Shown: positions 6,231-9,009 of the stretch, piece by piece
Numbering within the stretch: the stretch's first letter is position 1
Layout of the letters: each line of letters begins with the position of its first letter
Assembly (NCBI GenBank): GCA_041493205.1
Contig: JBGPYM010000121.1
Coordinates: forward strand, 1 to 9,009
DNA length: 9,009 bases
Direction: 5' to 3'
DNA from: JBGPYM01 sp041493205
Lineage (GTDB): Bacteria; Bacteroidota; Ignavibacteria; UBA10030; UBA6906
Program-made: the position numbers and the translations under genes
The notes under the pieces: generated by a model
Told to the model about the DNA's origin: nothing
The model's input: the letters and a program-made list of their open reading frames with translations, nothing else
The model's database searches: none

Positions 6231-7509
6231 GGCGGGCCATCCATCGCCGTTTTTCCAGGATCAGATCCACGGCACGGTCAAGCTCCGTGGTCGCCTCATC
6301 CACCGTCATCTTCTCCATCGTGATGAGTTCGGTAAGGGCCCGGACTTTCTGGGCAATCTGTTCCCATTCGGGGATTTTCGGCGTGGCGACGACATGCTGG
6401 AGCTGTTCAAGTATTGCACCGGCGTACTGATTGCGGGCCAGGACCGGGGACTTCCACGCCCCGACACGCGACGGGAGGTCACCACTCAGGCCATAAAACC
6501 CGATCTGCACCTCCGGTTCCGCAAGATACTTTACCAGCTTCCAGGCCTCTTCTTTCCTCTGTGAGGAACTGCACATCACGAGACTCGAACCGCCTGCCAG
6601 CGAAAGGCCGGGCGCTCCTTCCGGACCAGGGAGCGGAGCCGTCATCCATTGATCCTGAAGGTCCGGCGGCATGCGCTTACGGAACTCGCTGATACTCCAC
6701 GGCCCCGAAATAAACATGGCAAACGATTTCTGGGCAATCCCCTGGTAGATATTGACGATCTGGCCTGTCCTGACGGGGGCAAGCCCCTGCACGAAGAACT
6801 CGCGGAAGGTCCTCATCGCGCTCCGGAATTCCGGGCCGCTGAAATCCCCGTACATGTTCTGATCCTTCAGAAGGGGAGACCCCTTTTGAATGCCCATCAG
6901 GACCTGGGGGACCCACTCGTTGTTCACCGAGAAGAATACGCCGTATTCCGCAATCCGCTGCCGCACGATCCGCCGACAGACCTCGAACCATTCGTCCCAC
7001 GTCGCCGGTGCGCGGGGAAAACCCGCCGCGGCCAGGAGATCTTTCCGGTAGAAGAGCACCTTGGTATCCACGTACCACGGAATCCCGCAGAGCGCAGTAT
7101 CGATGACGTTCGTGTCCCAGATGCCACCGAAGAAATCGGAGTCATGGAGGGAACCGGATGCATGGAGCATAGGGTACAGGTCTTCCAGGGCGCCCAGCAT
7201 ATGAAACTCGGGAATCCACGTATTCCCGAGCTGGAACAGATCCGGCAGCGAATTGCTGGCATACGCAGTCAGCAGCTTCTCGTGTGCCGCATTCCACGGA
7301 ATCATCTGCACGCGCACCCGGATCCCCGGGTTGCGCCGCTCGAACTCCGGAACAAGCTTCGCAACCTGTTCCCCTTCGACGCCAAATGCCCAGAACACGA
7401 CTTCCGGCTTCGGATGCGCGTTGCATCCCGCGAGGAGAACCGCGCTCAGGACGGTCCCGAGTGCGGCGGCAGCGACCAGGCACGTACGGCGGGCGACATT
7501 ACTCGACAT
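6220..7509 (-). CDS. ABC transporter sugar-binding lipoprotein (extracellular solute-binding protein family 1)
   Basis: A 429-residue binding protein that captures the sugar for the MalF/MalG-like permeases. The N-terminus has a lipoprotein signal peptide: basic ARR, a hydrophobic stretch, and lipobox LLAGC with Cys29 as the expected lipidation site, so the mature protein is membrane-anchored in the periplasm. The family 1 fold is shown by EVVFWAFGVEGEQVAKLVPEF, NPGIRVRVQMIPW, ASNSLPDLFQLGNTWIPEF, GIPWYVDTKVLFYRKDLLAAAGF, ATWDEW, the FAMFISGPWSISEF motif, PLPGPEGAPGLSLAGGSSLVM and EEAWKLVKYLAEPEVQ. The many Trp and other aromatic residues suit sugar stacking. The start at 7509 is preferred for a GGAG site at 7514-7517 and a compact signal peptide; in-frame ATGs at 7530 and 7566 are possible. 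With the chosen start it overlaps the GH3 stop by 11 bases and the MalF-like start by 11 bases. Confidence 0.92.
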   Translation of the reverse strand: MSSNVARRTCLVAAAALGTVLSAVLLAGCNAHPKPEVVFWAFGVEGEQVAKLVPEFERRNPGIRVRVQMIPWNAAHEKLLTAYASNSLPDLFQLGNTWIPEFHMLGALEDLYPMLHASGSLHDSDFFGGIWDTNVIDTALCGIPWYVDTKVLFYRKDLLAAAGFPRAPATWDEWFEVCRRIVRQRIAEYGVFFSVNNEWVPQVLMGIQKGSPLLKDQNMYGDFSGPEFRSAMRTFREFFVQGLAPVRTGQIVNIYQGIAQKSFAMFISGPWSISEFRKRMPPDLQDQWMTAPLPGPEGAPGLSLAGGSSLVMCSSSQRKEEAWKLVKYLAEPEVQIGFYGLSGDLPSRVGAWKSPVLARNQYAGAILEQLQHVVATPKIPEWEQIAQKVRALTELITMEKMTVDEATTELDRAVDLILEKRRWMARHAE

Positions 7510-9009
7510 AGAACTCCGATTCGAGGACATCCGCAGAACTGGTTCCGACAAACACCTTGAACGCACCCGGCTCGATGACCGGTTGCCACTGCGCGTCGGG
7601 GAAAGTCATCGAAGACGGACCGAGGAGGAATTCAACCCGCCGTGTTTCGCCCGGGTTCACCATCACCCGCTGGAACCCCTTCAACTGTTTGACGGGCCGG
7701 GTCACACTCGCCGCCACATCGCGGAGATAGAGCTGGACGATTTCGGTGCCGGGGCGATCACCGGCATTCCTGACATCGACGGCAACCGTGAGGGAATCAC
7801 CGCGCCGAAGCGTGGACCTGCTGAGCACGAGGTTACTGTACGCAAAGCGGGTGTAGCTGAGGCCGAACCCGAACGGGAAGAGCGGAGTGTTCGGGGCATC
7901 GAGGTACTTCGACGTAAAGTGGTCCGCTGCTGAAAAGGGTCGTCCCGTGTTCTTCGCGTCGTAGTGAATGGGGATCTGCCCTAGAGAACGGGGAAACGTG
8001 ACCGGGAGTTTACCTGATGGATTGACGGTGCCGAACAGTACGTCAGCAATCGCATTCCCTGCCTGCACGCCCGGGAACCAGGTCTCCAATATTGATGGAC
8101 AATGCCCGGACTCCCATGCGAGCGTCAACGGGCGGCCATTCAGAAGAACGAGGACAACCGGTTTCCCGGCTGCCAGGACCCGCTCGATCAATGCGCGCTG
8201 GACCCCGGGGAGACCGATTTCGGATCTGCTTGCGGCTTCTCCGCTCATGTCGTTCCGCTCTCCGAGAACGAGCACGATAACCTCGGATTGCCGGGCAATA
8301 TTGAATGCGCCGGCGAATCCGCTGCTATCCGTAAACGTGCTGTCACATCCACGGGCATACAGGATGCGGGTTCCCGGGGCGACGGCGGCGTGTATTCCCG
8401 CGAGGACGGTCACAACATTTTCAGACCGACCCATGCCTGCCCAGGGCCCCAGGGGGGCGTGCCTGCTGTCGGCCAGCGGGCCGATCACGCCAAGGGTCCG
8501 GAGACTTTTGCTCAGCGGGAGGAGGTTTCCTTCATTCCTGAGCAGGACGATCGAGCGTGACGCCAGCATGCGTGCGGACGCAAGGGATTCCGGGTTGAGA
8601 ACATCCCTTGACTCCCGCGAGGTATCACAATTGCGGTAGGGATTGTCGAACAGCCCGAGGGCTTCCTTGACACGCAACACGCGGCGGACGGATTCGTCCA
8701 CAACATCCACCGGAAATCTTCCGCTCCTCACCAAGGCAGGGATCTTCGCATTGTAAATGCCGCTCACCATGTCCATGTCCACCCCCGCGCGCAGGGCCTT
8801 CGACCCGGCTTCCGCCGAGTCAGCAGCGATACCGTGGGGAATGAGTTCGCCGACGGCTGTCCAGTCGCTGACGACAAAACCCCGGAATCCCCATTCCTTC
8901 CGCAGGATGGTAGTCAGGGTGAACGGGTTGGAGCTGGCCGGCACACCGTTGAGGTCATTGAACGCACTCATCAGCGTTGCCGCGCCAGCATCGACGGCGG
9001 CCCGGAACG
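7499..9009 (-). CDS. Glycoside hydrolase family 3 beta-glucosidase (BglX-like), 3' part, cut by right window edge
   Basis: The frame is open from the right edge to TAA at 7501-7499 and shows the last 502 residues of a protein that is usually about 720-800 long. An internal ATG (8971) lies in the middle of a conserved domain (FRAAVDAGAATLMSAFNDLN), so it is not the start. The end of the GH3 N-terminal barrel holds the catalytic nucleophile Asp in GFVVSDW (codon 8866-8864). The GH3 C-domain begins around SRSIVLLRNEGNLLPL, and the likely acid/base Glu lies in SGEAASRSEIGLP (codon 8239-8237). A C-terminal fibronectin-III-like domain covers roughly 7502-7850 (NAGDRPGTEIVQLYLRD, then LKGFQRV, PGET). 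This layout matches periplasmic BglX-type enzymes, which release glucose or xylose from beta-linked oligosaccharides. The signal peptide is outside the window. It is the first visible gene of the ABC sugar-uptake operon. Specificity between glucosidase and xylosidase cannot be settled. Confidence 0.93.
   Translation of the reverse strand, partial: FRAAVDAGAATLMSAFNDLNGVPASSNPFTLTTILRKEWGFRGFVVSDWTAVGELIPHGIAADSAEAGSKALRAGVDMDMVSGIYNAKIPALVRSGRFPVDVVDESVRRVLRVKEALGLFDNPYRNCDTSRESRDVLNPESLASARMLASRSIVLLRNEGNLLPLSKSLRTLGVIGPLADSRHAPLGPWAGMGRSENVVTVLAGIHAAVAPGTRILYARGCDSTFTDSSGFAGAFNIARQSEVIVLVLGERNDMSGEAASRSEIGLPGVQRALIERVLAAGKPVVLVLLNGRPLTLAWESGHCPSILETWFPGVQAGNAIADVLFGTVNPSGKLPVTFPRSLGQIPIHYDAKNTGRPFSAADHFTSKYLDAPNTPLFPFGFGLSYTRFAYSNLVLSRSTLRRGDSLTVAVDVRNAGDRPGTEIVQLYLRDVAASVTRPVKQLKGFQRVMVNPGETRRVEFLLGPSSMTFPDAQWQPVIEPGAFKVFVGTSSADVLESEFYVE

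Noticed and set aside
6649..7560. Plus-strand open frame of 303 residues opposite the binding-protein gene
   Set aside because: It lies antisense to a clearly recognised lipoprotein gene and shows no motifs.

Overview
This is a GC-rich window in which protein-coding sequence fills almost everything. It holds eight genes: seven on the minus strand and one on the plus strand. Two are cut by the window edges, the beta-glucosidase on the right and the M64-type peptidase on the left. No rRNA, tRNA, CRISPR array, insertion sequence or phage gene was seen. The gene content suggests a free-living, polysaccharide-using Gram-negative bacterium with a periplasm (signal peptides, a lipoprotein binding protein, a SurA-like exported protein). 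An M64 peptidase N-domain, a possible TAnnTTTG-like promoter element and GC-rich coding sequence would fit a member of the FCB group, such as an Ignavibacteria- or Bacteroidota-related lineage. That placement is inference and is weak.

Layout, read along the minus strand from the right edge: a GH3 beta-glucosidase (3' part), a lipoprotein sugar-binding protein, and two CUT1-type ABC permeases (MalF-like, MalG-like). These four reading frames overlap one another by 11, 11 and 4 bases, so they are almost certainly one transcript. The permease operon meets, tail to tail, a plus-strand gene for an exported SurA/parvulin-N-like protein; their 3' ends overlap by 26 bases through a run of eight C. 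Upstream of that plus-strand gene is a 236-base divergent promoter region, and on its other side a second minus-strand operon runs to the left edge: sodium:solute symporter (SSF/SLC5), ROK-family sugar kinase, and the start of an M64-family peptidase. These are joined by two 4-base ATGA overlaps.

A working model (inference): GH3 removes terminal glucosyl or xylosyl residues from beta-linked oligosaccharides. The ABC system imports oligosaccharides using an ATPase encoded elsewhere. The SSF symporter brings in free monosaccharide, and the ROK kinase phosphorylates it for glycolysis. The M64 peptidase and the SurA-like protein are the two members that do not fit a plain sugar-uptake locus. I found no clear evidence of a wholly new system. 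The most interesting points are the translational coupling of an M64 peptidase to a sugar kinase, and the unusual SurA-like protein placed between the two sugar cassettes.
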